Shown here: positions 48,092 to 56,565 of the stretch, one piece after another | Layout: each line of letters opens with the position of its first letter | How positions within the stretch are numbered: position 1 is the first letter of the stretch | Source of the DNA: Pseudomonas sp. TH43 | Lineage (GTDB): Bacteria > Pseudomonadota > Gammaproteobacteria > Pseudomonadales > Pseudomonadaceae | Reading direction: 5' to 3' | Assembly: GCF_016650635.1 (NCBI RefSeq) | Contig: NZ_JAEKFI010000005.1 | Span: forward strand, 62,001-126,000 | DNA: 64,000 nucleotides | The notes under the pieces: generated by a model | The model's input: the letters and a program-made list of their open reading frames with translations, nothing else | Database searches by the model: none | What the model was told of the DNA's origin: nothing | Translations under genes and position numbers: made by a program

Positions 48092-51037
48092 ATGCCCAGC
48101 CCACTGCGCCCGGAACAACGCCGGTTTCCCTTGCATGTGCACATCAGCGTCATGTTCACGTTTTTGCTGCTGCTCACCGGCATCGTGCTGGGGCTGTTCA
48201 ATTATCGGCAGACCACGCAGATCATCCTCTCTAGCAGCGAGAAGCTGTTCAACCGTATCGAACAGGACGTGCGTCTCGACCTGCATGCCACCTACCAGCC
48301 GATCCGGCATCTGTTGAGCCTGTTGGCGGAAAACCCGGCCACCCAGGCGCTGCGCCTTGAGCAGCGCCTGCCGTTGCTCAGACCGTTCAGCCAATCGCTG
48401 ACCGACAACCCGGATCTGGCCTCGTTATATCTGGGTTACGCCAATGGTGACTTTTTCATGGTGCGGCCCCTGCGCACGGCGGCACTGAAAACCCTGCTCA
48501 AGGCACCGGAAACGGCGGTTTATCAGGTCTGGAACATCGAACACGACGCCGAGGGTCAAGCACACTCGCAAACGCTGTTTTTCGATCAATCACTGACCCC
48601 CATCAGCCGCCTGGACAACCCTGAAAATACCTACGATCCACGCAGCCGCGCCTGGTTTATCAGCGCTCGGCAGCAATCCGAACAGATCACCACCGAACCG
48701 TATGTATTTTTCTCGACCCACAATGTCGGCACCACCCTTGCCCGACGCAGCGGCGACAACGCCGTCATCGGCGCCGACCTGACGCTGCAAGCGCTGTCCG
48801 CGACCCTGAGCAAACACGTGGTGACGCCGGCCACCGAAATTGCCCTGTTCGACGCTGACGGCAATGCCGTGGCCTACCCCGACAGCAGTCGACTGATTGT
48901 CGATGACCGCACCGCGCGGCTGGCCAAAGTCACCGACCTGAGCCCGAGCCTGCACGCATTGCTGTCCGGCGAGCAGAGGGGCAACCGTCTGGAGGCTGAC
49001 GGTCGACAATGGATCGTGGCCCGCAGCAGCATGCAGGAAGGTGGCCCGAAGGGATTGCAACTGGCGTTGCTGGTGCCTGAGGACGAACTGCTGGTCGATG
49101 CTTACCGCATGCGCTGGCAAGGCGCGCTGATTACGCTCGCCACCTTGCTGCTGTGCCTGCCCCTGGGCTGGCTGATTTCACGGCTGCTGGTCAAACCCTT
49201 GCACGCATTGGTGAAAGAAGCCGACGCGATTCGTAGTTTCGACTTCAATTTTCCGCTCGCGCGGCGCTCGCCAGTGCTCGAAGTCGACCAACTGAGCGTG
49301 TCGATGGCGCGGATGAAAGACACCCTGGCGAGTTTCTTCCGTATCACCGACAGCCTGTGCGCCGAAACCCGCTTCGCCCCCTTGCTGCAACGGGTGCTGT
49401 TCGAAACCGTGCAGATCGCTCAGGCCCAGGCCGGTCTGATCTATTTGCGTGATAGCGACGGCAGCCGCATGGAGCCTTACGGGCTAGTCGTCGACGGTAC
49501 CGCGCAAACCCTTGAGGCGTTTGATATTCAGGGCCGAGACCTGCAAGCGAATGAGGGCCCGGCATGGTTTCAGCAACTTGCGGTAGCCGACAATATCGTC
49601 AGCAATCTGGGTTTCGAGCAGGCTGGCGATCTGCAAAAAGTCCTGCTGGCGATGTCCTCGCCGCGCGTGCACCTGATCGGTATACGCCTGCGCAATCGAC
49701 ACAACGAAACCATTGGCTTGCTGATCCTGTTGGTGAACGACAGCGGCACCGCGGCCGATCTGGAAAAACTGCGGCCCGACCGCATCGCTTTTCTGCAAGC
49801 GGTCTCCGGGGCCGCGGCCGTCAGTATCGAAAGCCAGCGGTTGCAAGCCAAACAGAAACAACTGCTGGATGCGTTCATTCAATTGCTGGCCGGTGCCATC
49901 GACGCCAAAAGCCCGTATACCGGCGGTCATTGTCAGCGGGTGCCGGAACTGACGCTGATGCTTGCGCATGCCGCGGCTGCCAGTCAGGCGCCCGCGTTCA
50001 GCGCCTATCAGCCCAGCGAAGATGAATGGGAGGCGCTGCATATCGCCGCGTGGCTGCACGATTGCGGCAAGGTCACGACGCCGGAATACGTCGTCGATAA
50101 AGCCACCAAACTGGAAACCATCAACGACCGAATCCACGAAATTCGCACGCGTTTCGAGGTGCTCAAGCGCGATGCCTGGATCAGCTACTGGCAGGCGCTG
50201 GCCATGGGTGGCAATGAAGCGCCGTTGAGCGAACGGCGCGACGCCACGCTGTCGGCACTCGACGCAGATTTCGCCTTTGTCGCGCGCTGCAACCTGGGCA
50301 GTGAGGCAATGGCCGAAGCGGATCAGCAACGGCTCAACGAGTTGGCTCAACGCACTTGGATGCGCACCCTGGATGATCGCCTGGGCGTGTCATGGGAAGA
50401 AAACCGCCGTCAGCAAAAAACGCCGGCACCGCTGCTGCCGGTCAGCGAGAAACTCCTCGCGGACAAGCCCGAGCATCTGCTTGATCGCGATGCCAGCGAG
50501 TTGATTCCCGAAGACAATCCATGGGGTTTCAAGCTGGACGTACCGCGCTACAAATACAATCGCGGCGAGCTGTACAACCTGAGCATCACGCGCGGCACGC
50601 TGACGCGCGAAGAACGCTACATCATCAATCACCACATGGTGCAGACCATCCTGATGCTCAGTCACCTGCCCTTCCCCGGCCACCTGGACAGCGTCGCGGA
50701 AATCGCCGGCGGCCATCACGAAAAAATGGACGGCAGCGGTTACCCGAAACGCCTGAAGCGCGAAGAAATGAGCCTGCCGGCGCGGATGATGGCGATTGCC
50801 GATATTTTCGAGGCACTGACGGCGGCCGATCGGCCGTACAAGAAGGCCAAGTCGCTCAGCGAAGCGCTGAACATCATGGCAACGATGAGCCACGAAGCGC
50901 ACATCGATCCCGAGCTGTTCGCTTTGTTCATCAACGAAGGCGTGTACATGCAGTACGCCCTGCGCTTTCTAGATCCACAGCAAATTGATTCGGTGGATTC
51001 GGCCAGCCTGTTGCACAAGGCTGGCCTCACGGCATGA
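48092..51037 (+). CDS. HD-GYP phosphodiesterase with Cache-type sensor and insertion
   Basis: A 981-residue membrane protein likely to degrade c-di-GMP. Residues 20-40 are a membrane helix; residues 45-330 form a large periplasmic dCache-like sensor (LNPENTYDPRSRAWFISARQ type motif), with a second helix near 345-365 and HAMP-like sequence after. A GAF-like region follows (about 430-570). The HD-GYP core has TGGHCQRVPELT, HD at 656-657 (AWLHDCGK), HH at 875-876 and GYP at 883-885 (GGHHEKMDGSGYP). Between HD and HH are 219 residues rather than about 55, so roughly 160 extra residues are inserted. The gene follows the BvgS-like kinase by 48 bases in the same direction. Confidence 0.92.
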   Translation: MPSPLRPEQRRFPLHVHISVMFTFLLLLTGIVLGLFNYRQTTQIILSSSEKLFNRIEQDVRLDLHATYQPIRHLLSLLAENPATQALRLEQRLPLLRPFSQSLTDNPDLASLYLGYANGDFFMVRPLRTAALKTLLKAPETAVYQVWNIEHDAEGQAHSQTLFFDQSLTPISRLDNPENTYDPRSRAWFISARQQSEQITTEPYVFFSTHNVGTTLARRSGDNAVIGADLTLQALSATLSKHVVTPATEIALFDADGNAVAYPDSSRLIVDDRTARLAKVTDLSPSLHALLSGEQRGNRLEADGRQWIVARSSMQEGGPKGLQLALLVPEDELLVDAYRMRWQGALITLATLLLCLPLGWLISRLLVKPLHALVKEADAIRSFDFNFPLARRSPVLEVDQLSVSMARMKDTLASFFRITDSLCAETRFAPLLQRVLFETVQIAQAQAGLIYLRDSDGSRMEPYGLVVDGTAQTLEAFDIQGRDLQANEGPAWFQQLAVADNIVSNLGFEQAGDLQKVLLAMSSPRVHLIGIRLRNRHNETIGLLILLVNDSGTAADLEKLRPDRIAFLQAVSGAAAVSIESQRLQAKQKQLLDAFIQLLAGAIDAKSPYTGGHCQRVPELTLMLAHAAAASQAPAFSAYQPSEDEWEALHIAAWLHDCGKVTTPEYVVDKATKLETINDRIHEIRTRFEVLKRDAWISYWQALAMGGNEAPLSERRDATLSALDADFAFVARCNLGSEAMAEADQQRLNELAQRTWMRTLDDRLGVSWEENRRQQKTPAPLLPVSEKLLADKPEHLLDRDASELIPEDNPWGFKLDVPRYKYNRGELYNLSITRGTLTREERYIINHHMVQTILMLSHLPFPGHLDSVAEIAGGHHEKMDGSGYPKRLKREEMSLPARMMAIADIFEALTAADRPYKKAKSLSEALNIMATMSHEAHIDPELFALFINEGVYMQYALRFLDPQQIDSVDSASLLHKAGLTA

Positions 51038-51520
51038 TCAGCAGTCGGTCAGGCGCAGGAAAATCGCTGCCAGTTGCTCGATACCGGCCTGGTCAGCCGC
51101 GCCGAAACGCGCCAGCTTCGGGCTGTCGAGGTCGAGTACACCGATCAGGCGACCGTCCTTGACCAATGGCACCACCAGTTCGCTGTTCGACGCGCTGTCG
51201 CAGGCGATATGGCCGGGAAACGCGTGAACGTCTTCAACCCGCTGCGTCTGCCGAGTGGCCGCCGCGGCGCCGCACACGCCACGACCGAACGGAATACGCA
51301 CACAGGCGATCTGCCCCTGAAACGGGCCGAGTACCAGTTCCTCGTTGCGATTGAGGTAAAAACCGGCCCAGTTCAAATCATTGAGCTGGTTGAACAGGAA
51401 CGCTGAAAACTGCGCAGCATTGGCGATGAAGTCGCGCTCGTCCGCCAGCAGCGATTCCAGTTGTGCGGCCAACATGCCATAGCCTTCGAGGCCCTGGCCG
51501 CTTTGTTGCAAATCAATCAT
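51038..51520 (-). CDS. msrC: Free methionine-R-sulfoxide reductase (GAF type)
   Basis: A 160-residue GAF-domain protein of the fRMsr family, which reduces free methionine-R-sulfoxide. The three conserved cysteines are present: GQIACVRIPFGRGVCG gives two and HIACDSASNSELVVPL the third. WAGFYLNRNEELVLGPF is the signature of the family. The ATG at 51520 overlaps the upstream AAA gene stop (ATGA). It converges tail-to-tail on the HD-GYP gene with no gap. Confidence 0.93.
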   Translation of the reverse strand: MIDLQQSGQGLEGYGMLAAQLESLLADERDFIANAAQFSAFLFNQLNDLNWAGFYLNRNEELVLGPFQGQIACVRIPFGRGVCGAAAATRQTQRVEDVHAFPGHIACDSASNSELVVPLVKDGRLIGVLDLDSPKLARFGAADQAGIEQLAAIFLRLTDC

Positions 51521-52407
51521 GCCTTGTGCTCCAACAATTTCAGTCCCACCCAGTAACGGGCGAATTGGTACGCGCAACGTCCATTGCGATTGCCGCGGCC
51601 GGTAGCCCAACGCACGGCGAGGATGTCCAGTTCTTCGTCGCGCTGCCAGCTCAGGCCGGCCTTGGCCGCCAACTGGCCGATCCAGTGTTCGACGACGTCG
51701 AGGAAGTGTTCTTGGGTAAACGGGTAAAACGACAGCCACAGACCAAAACGGTCGGACAATGCGATCTTGTCTTCCACCGCTTCGCTGGGATGCAACTCAC
51801 CGTCGACGCGCTTCCAGTTTTCGTTATCGCTCTCCTTCTCCGGCACCAGATGGCGGCGGTTGGAAGTGGCGTACAGCAAGACGTTCTCCGGGGCCTGCTC
51901 CAGCGAGCCATCCAGCACGCTCTTGAGCACGCGGTAATCGCCTTCGCCGGACTCGAACGACAAGTCATCGCAAAACAACACGAAGCGTTGCGGCAGTTTG
52001 CCGATCTGCTCGACCACGCGCGGCAAGTCCGCAAGGTGATCGCGCTCGATCTCGATCAGGCGCAGCCCCGTCGCGGCGTGTTCCGCCAACAGCGCGCGCA
52101 CCAGCGAGGACTTACCGGTACCACGCGAGCCCCAGAGCAGCGCGTGGTTGGCCGGCATGCCGTCGAGGAATTGCTGGGTATTGCGGCCCAATTGTTCGAG
52201 CTGACGATCGACACCGATCAGGTCGGACAGGCGCATGTCGAGGCTGACTTCCAGTGGCAGTAGATAGCCGCTGCGCCCGTCACGCTGCCAGCGCGCCGCC
52301 AGACAAGTGCTCCAGTCAATCACCGGACGGGGTGCCGGCAACAACGGTTCGATCCGCGCCAGTACCGACTCGGCGCGTTCAAGAAAAGCATTCAATCGGG
52401 AATCCAC
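51517..52407 (-). CDS. AAA-type ATPase (DUF815 family)
   Basis: A 296-residue ATPase. Walker A is GSRGTGKSSL near residue 95, Walker B FVLFCDDLSFE near residue 142; sensor region LLYATSNRRHLVP. This DUF815 family is widespread in proteobacteria with unclear function. The start is GTG 52407 with GAGGAG five to six bases upstream. It overlaps the fRMsr gene by an ATGA, so both are made from one mRNA; a functional link with methionine repair is only inferred. Confidence 0.88.
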   Translation of the reverse strand: MDSRLNAFLERAESVLARIEPLLPAPRPVIDWSTCLAARWQRDGRSGYLLPLEVSLDMRLSDLIGVDRQLEQLGRNTQQFLDGMPANHALLWGSRGTGKSSLVRALLAEHAATGLRLIEIERDHLADLPRVVEQIGKLPQRFVLFCDDLSFESGEGDYRVLKSVLDGSLEQAPENVLLYATSNRRHLVPEKESDNENWKRVDGELHPSEAVEDKIALSDRFGLWLSFYPFTQEHFLDVVEHWIGQLAAKAGLSWQRDEELDILAVRWATGRGNRNGRCAYQFARYWVGLKLLEHKA

Positions 52408-52558
52408 GTCTTCTCCTCGGGCACGTTCACAGTGATGATGGCGATCCAGCGACGACACACAGACTTAAATCCCCGTACCAGGCCTTGTTACAAGGCGATT
52501 CGGGAACCTCGGTATCCATACATGATCGACTATGCTTGAGCAGCGAAGGGAAACGGAA

Positions 52559-54895
52559 GTGGTTCAACACCCCATGGATATCAAATTCACCCACCGGCTA
52601 TCGTACAAGCAAGCCAAGCTTACTGTGCTGGTCGGGTTCATTCTGGGCACGCTGCTCAGCCTGCTGCAAATCGGCATCGATTATGCCAGTGAAGACGCCT
52701 CCATCAACCGTGAAATCCTGTCTTTGCTGGAAATCAGCCACAATCCGGCATCGCGTATCGCCTACAACATCGATGCCGAACTGGCTCAGGAGCTCACCCT
52801 CGGCCTGCTGCGCTCGCCGGCAATCATCTCGGCGCAACTGACGGACAACAACAATACGGTGCTGGCCAGCGTCAAACGCCCCGAACTGCAAAGCGGCTAT
52901 CGGGTGATCAGCGACTTTCTGTTTGGCGCAAAACGCCAGTTCGAAGACCGCCTCTACCTTGATCACCTGCCCGCAGAATCGCTCGGCGCCTTGAGCCTTG
53001 AAGTCGACACTTATGCATTCGGCAGCCGTTTTTTACGTCGGGCGGAAATCACCCTGCTCAACGGTTTCGCCCGCAGCCTGATCCTCACCGGTATTCTGCT
53101 GGCCTTGTTCTACGTAATGCTGACCAAACCGCTGGTGCGAGTGATTCGCGAGCTCAGCGGACGCGACCCACGCAGCGCCGAGCCGACCACTCTGGAATGC
53201 CCGGCCGGCCATGCCAACGACGAGATCGGCGTGCTGGTCAAAGTCGCCAATCAACAGTTCGAAAACATTGCCACGGAAATCCAGCAGCGGCGCAACGCCG
53301 AAAACCGTCTCACCGACTATCTCGGCCAGTTGGAAAATATCGTTTCATCGCGCACCGCCGAGCTCAAAGCCATCAACGCCCGGCTCAGCCAGTCCAATCA
53401 GGAACTGGAAGTCGCCCGCAGCACCGCGCTGGACATGGCCGAAGCGCGCTCGGCGTTTCTGGCCAACATGAGCCATGAAATCCGCACGCCGCTGAACGGC
53501 CTGTTGGGGATGATCGCGTTGTCGCTGGACGGCCCGCTGAATGCCGAGCAACAACAGCAGCTGTCGATCGCCCACGACTCGGGCAAAGTGCTGGTGGAGT
53601 TACTCAACGATATTCTCGACCTGTCCAAGTTCGATGCCGGGCAACTGGAGCTCGAACACATTCCGTTCGACCTTGGTTCGCTCGTCGAAGACACCGCCAA
53701 CCTGCTGTCACAGAACGCTGCACCGAGCGTCGAACTGACCTGCCTGATCGACCCGCAGTTTCCTGCGCTGGTGCTGGGCGACCCGACCCGGGTTCGGCAG
53801 ATCGTCAGCAACCTGCTGTCCAACGCATTGAAATTCACCCGATTTGGTCGGGTCGATGTGCGCTTGTCGGCGCACAAGGACGGCGTGCGTATCGAAGTCT
53901 GCGATACCGGGATCGGCATCGCGCAGGAAGCGCAGGTGAAAATTTTCCAGCCGTTCACTCAGGCTGGCGCCGGCATCACCCGTCAGTACGGCGGCACCGG
54001 GCTGGGCCTGGCGCTGACCTACAATCTCTGTGAAGCGATGCAGGGGCGTCTGACGATCAGTTCCGAGGCAGGTTTCGGCAGTCAGTTTTGCGCCGAATTA
54101 CCGCTGCCCTGCCATACCCGCGCGGTCGCCCCGGCGCAGCTGCGCGGAAAAGTTCTGGCGATTACCGCTGGCAGCAGCGGTTTGGCGGAGTTGCTGAAGA
54201 GCCTATTGCCCGGCTGGGGACTCGAGTATGAGCAACGTACCATCGACGACTCATTGCTTGGCCTGAATCCAGACGTGCTGATTACCGACTGTCCCGAATG
54301 CCTGTTCGGGCTGCGACCGACGCTTGGCGCGCCCATTCTGCTGGTAACCGCCTACGGCAGTTTCCTGCCCAGCGAAGAGGCGGCAGCCCTTGCGCCGCTG
54401 CAACAACAGGCACGACCGCTGGCGCGAAACGCGCTCTATCAGAACTTGCGGCGCACCTTGCAACCGGACATTGCCACCATCAACGCTACACAACTTGAAA
54501 GCCCACCCTCGACAAGACGCGGGCGAGTGCTGCTGGTCGAGGACAACCCGGTCAATCAATTGGTGGCCAAAGGCATGCTGGGCAAACTCGGCTGTGATGT
54601 CGTAGTCGCTGCCCATGGGGCCGAAGCGCTGGATCAGCTGGAATTCCATGAGTTCGACCTGGTGCTGATGGACTGCAACATGCCGGTGATGGATGGCTAC
54701 GAGGCGAGCCGGCAGATTCGCCAGAGTGGGCGCTGGCCAAATCTGCCGATTGTCGCCCTGACCGCCAACGCCATGTCCGAAGAACGCGAGCGTTGCCGCG
54801 CGGCGGGTATGAGCGACTACCTCGCCAAACCGTTCCGCCGCGAAGAGCTGGCAGCGCTGCTCGATCTGTGGATCCCGACTACGACAGCGCTTTGA
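52559..54895 (+). CDS. sagS: Hybrid sensor kinase SagS
   Basis: Hybrid kinase of about 778 residues. Two membrane helices (about 14-40 and 170-190) flank a periplasmic domain; then HAMP, a coiled coil (ENRLTDYLGQLENIVSSRT), HisKA with H306 in NMSHEIRTPLNG, HATPase, a degenerate receiver (about 515-640: VLAITAGSSGLAELLK, no intact acceptor) and a true receiver with D705 in DLVLMDCNMPVMDG. No HPt domain, so it should pass phosphate to HptB as SagS does in P. aeruginosa. GTG 52559 has AAGGG eight bases upstream; ATG 52532 and 52574 are alternatives. The neighbours ospR-gpx-msrB match the PA2824 locus (from memory). Confidence 0.9.
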   Translation: MVQHPMDIKFTHRLSYKQAKLTVLVGFILGTLLSLLQIGIDYASEDASINREILSLLEISHNPASRIAYNIDAELAQELTLGLLRSPAIISAQLTDNNNTVLASVKRPELQSGYRVISDFLFGAKRQFEDRLYLDHLPAESLGALSLEVDTYAFGSRFLRRAEITLLNGFARSLILTGILLALFYVMLTKPLVRVIRELSGRDPRSAEPTTLECPAGHANDEIGVLVKVANQQFENIATEIQQRRNAENRLTDYLGQLENIVSSRTAELKAINARLSQSNQELEVARSTALDMAEARSAFLANMSHEIRTPLNGLLGMIALSLDGPLNAEQQQQLSIAHDSGKVLVELLNDILDLSKFDAGQLELEHIPFDLGSLVEDTANLLSQNAAPSVELTCLIDPQFPALVLGDPTRVRQIVSNLLSNALKFTRFGRVDVRLSAHKDGVRIEVCDTGIGIAQEAQVKIFQPFTQAGAGITRQYGGTGLGLALTYNLCEAMQGRLTISSEAGFGSQFCAELPLPCHTRAVAPAQLRGKVLAITAGSSGLAELLKSLLPGWGLEYEQRTIDDSLLGLNPDVLITDCPECLFGLRPTLGAPILLVTAYGSFLPSEEAAALAPLQQQARPLARNALYQNLRRTLQPDIATINATQLESPPSTRRGRVLLVEDNPVNQLVAKGMLGKLGCDVVVAAHGAEALDQLEFHEFDLVLMDCNMPVMDGYEASRQIRQSGRWPNLPIVALTANAMSEERERCRAAGMSDYLAKPFRREELAALLDLWIPTTTAL

Positions 54896-55340
54896 TCTGC
54901 CCCAGCAGGTGATCAAGGCCGTCGCGCAAGCCATTGAGCTGATCCAGATCCACACCGCTGTCGCAGAGCAAACGGGCCTTGAGCGGCCCAACCTGCTCGC
55001 GCAGTGCAAGCCCGGCTGCGGTCAGGCTCAGGTGCACTTCACGCTCGTCGCGCGCCGAACGCTGACGCTGCACCAGTTGCAACTGTTCCAGTCGCTTGAG
55101 CAGCGGCGTCAGCGTGCCGGAATCCAGCGCCAGGCGTTCGCCCAAGGCTTTGACCGTGGGTTGCTCCGGCGCGGTGTCCTGCCATTCCCACAACACCAGC
55201 ATCGCCAGATATTGCGGATAGGTCAGGCCGAGCTGATCGAGCATTGGCTTGTAACCACGAATCACTGCCCGCGACGCCGCATACAACTTGAAGCACAACT
55301 GACTGTCGAGCTTCAGCGAATCGACCGACAAGCTGTTCAT
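54879..55340 (-). CDS. ospR: Oxidative-stress regulator OspR (MarR/OhrR family)
   Basis: MarR-family repressor of 153 residues, similar in sequence to the ohrR product at 17142 (shared KPMLDQLGLTYPQYLAMLVLWE pattern). The redox cysteines are C16 in DSQLCFKLY and C126 in ARLLCDSGV. In P. aeruginosa, OspR represses the adjacent glutathione peroxidase gene. ATG 55340 overlaps the gpx stop (ATGA); the downstream 3' end overlaps sagS by 17 bases. A 24-base palindrome at 55868-55891 upstream of gpx is the probable operator. Confidence 0.92.
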   Translation of the reverse strand: MNSLSVDSLKLDSQLCFKLYAASRAVIRGYKPMLDQLGLTYPQYLAMLVLWEWQDTAPEQPTVKALGERLALDSGTLTPLLKRLEQLQLVQRQRSARDEREVHLSLTAAGLALREQVGPLKARLLCDSGVDLDQLNGLRDGLDHLLGQIKALS

Positions 55341-55822
55341 TTGAGCAGGGCTTCGATCTCGCGGCTCAGATCCTGCGGCTTGGTGGCCGGGGCGAAGCGC
55401 TTGACCAACTGGCCGTCCTTGCCGATCAGAAACTTGGTGAAATTCCACTTGATGCCCTGGGAACCCAGTACGCCCGGCGCACGTTTTTTCAACTGCACGA
55501 ACAGCGGATGGGCGCCGGTGCCATTGACTTCAATCTTCTTGAACAGCGGAAAGCTGACACCAAAATTCAGCTCGCAGAATTCGCTGATGGCGCCCTCGTT
55601 GCCCGGCTCCTGCTTGCCGAACTGATTGCACGGGAAGCCCAGCACCACCAGGCCTTGATCCTTGTAGGTCTGCCACAACGCTTCGAGGCCTTTGTATTGC
55701 GGGGTGAAACCACACTTGCTGGCCGTGTTGACGACCAACACCGCTTTACCGGCGAAGTCGGCCAGGGTCTTTTGCTCGCCGTTGATGGTCGTGCAGGGAA
55801 TATTCAGCAGGTTGTCGCTCAT
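55337..55822 (-). CDS. gpx: Glutathione peroxidase family protein
   Basis: Thiol-dependent peroxidase of 161 residues, the usual bacterial Gpx length. The peroxidatic cysteine is C37 in VNTASKCGFTPQYKGL, with the glutamine in LGFPCNQFGKQEPG and the tryptophan in IKWNFTKFL completing the active-site triad. It probably uses thioredoxin or glutathione to reduce peroxides. It is the first gene of a unit with ospR; the promoter region upstream contains the palindromic operator. Expected to be induced by oxidants. Confidence 0.95.
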   Translation of the reverse strand: MSDNLLNIPCTTINGEQKTLADFAGKAVLVVNTASKCGFTPQYKGLEALWQTYKDQGLVVLGFPCNQFGKQEPGNEGAISEFCELNFGVSFPLFKKIEVNGTGAHPLFVQLKKRAPGVLGSQGIKWNFTKFLIGKDGQLVKRFAPATKPQDLSREIEALLK

Positions 55823-55867
55823 GGGACGGGCTCCGCAAGAAGTCGGGAAAAAACAAACATAGCGAGC

Positions 55868-55891
55868 AATTAAATTGCGTGCAATTTAATT
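55868..55891. promoter_or_regulatory. Perfect 24-base palindrome, likely OspR operator
   Basis: AATTAAATTGC and its exact complement GCAATTTAATT are separated by GT. The site lies 46 bases before the gpx start. It differs in core from the palindrome before ohr (TTGCGCGCAA), which suggests separate specificities for the two paralogous repressors. Confidence 0.6.
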
Positions 55892-55904
55892 AATCAAACT
55901 CCCA

Positions 55905-55938
55905 CCCCTGTAGGAGCTGCCGAAGGCTCCTACAGGGG
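55905..55938. repeat. Short perfect hairpin between gpx and msrB
   Basis: CCCCTGTAGGAGC and its complement form a 13-base stem with an eight-base loop. It resembles half of the REP class at 7241 and may end msrB transcription, although no T run follows. Confidence 0.6.
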
Positions 55939-55945
55939 CTACCGG

Positions 55946-56341
55946 TTATTCGCGCGGTTCGAGATTCAGGCACACCGAATTGATGCAGTAGCGCAATCCG
56001 GTCGGCGGCGGGCCGTCCGGGAACACGTGGCCCAGATGCGCGTCGCAGCGAGCGCACTTCACTTCGGTGCGGATCATGCCGTGGCTGACGTCGCGGATTT
56101 CGGTCATCGCACTGTCGCCGATCGGCGCGTAGAAGCTTGGCCAGCCGCAGCCGGAGTCGAATTTAGTGGCGGAATCGAACAGCGGCTCATTGCAGCAGAC
56201 ACAGTGGTAAACACCGTCGGTTTTGGTGGCGTTGTATTTGCCGGAGAACGGTCGCTCCGTGGCACTGAGGCGGCAAACCTCGTACTGCTGCGGATCAAGC
56301 ATGGCTTTCCATTCTTCCAGGGTTTTTTCCAACTTTTCCAT
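55946..56341 (-). CDS. msrB: Peptide-methionine (R)-S-oxide reductase MsrB
   Basis: MsrB repairs methionine-R-sulfoxide in proteins. The 131-residue protein has two zinc-binding pairs (HCVCCNEP and KCARCDAHLGH) and the catalytic cysteine in RYCINSVCLNLEP. The N-terminus MEKLEKTLEEWKAML is typical. ATG 56341 or 56344 both fit the GAGG site. A terminator-like hairpin sits 20 bases upstream on the same strand. It is transcribed toward gpx but separated by the hairpin at 55905. Confidence 0.95.
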   Translation of the reverse strand: MEKLEKTLEEWKAMLDPQQYEVCRLSATERPFSGKYNATKTDGVYHCVCCNEPLFDSATKFDSGCGWPSFYAPIGDSAMTEIRDVSHGMIRTEVKCARCDAHLGHVFPDGPPPTGLRYCINSVCLNLEPRE

Positions 56342-56360
56342 CATCACACCTCAGCGGCTG

Positions 56361-56396
56361 AAAAAGCCCGATCTGTACCTTTTCCACGGATCGGGC
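56361..56396 (-). terminator. Terminator-like hairpin in front of msrB
   Basis: On the minus strand GCCCGATC pairs with GATCGGGC around a 15-base loop and is followed by five T residues. It ends about 20 bases before the msrB start. It could be a leader attenuator or an insulator against antisense transcription. Confidence 0.55.
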
Positions 56397-56565
56397 GGCA
56401 CGTATGATTGCGCCTCGTCACGTGCCAGTCTGGCAGCCAGACCGGGCGCATTCAAACGGATTCTGGAGGCCACGGTTCCAGACGTCCGCCTGTGCGAAGA
56501 CGCAGGAATCCCAGTACGGTTGTCCATTCGCCGCCTGGATCGTTCATTTTCGGGATCACATCGCC

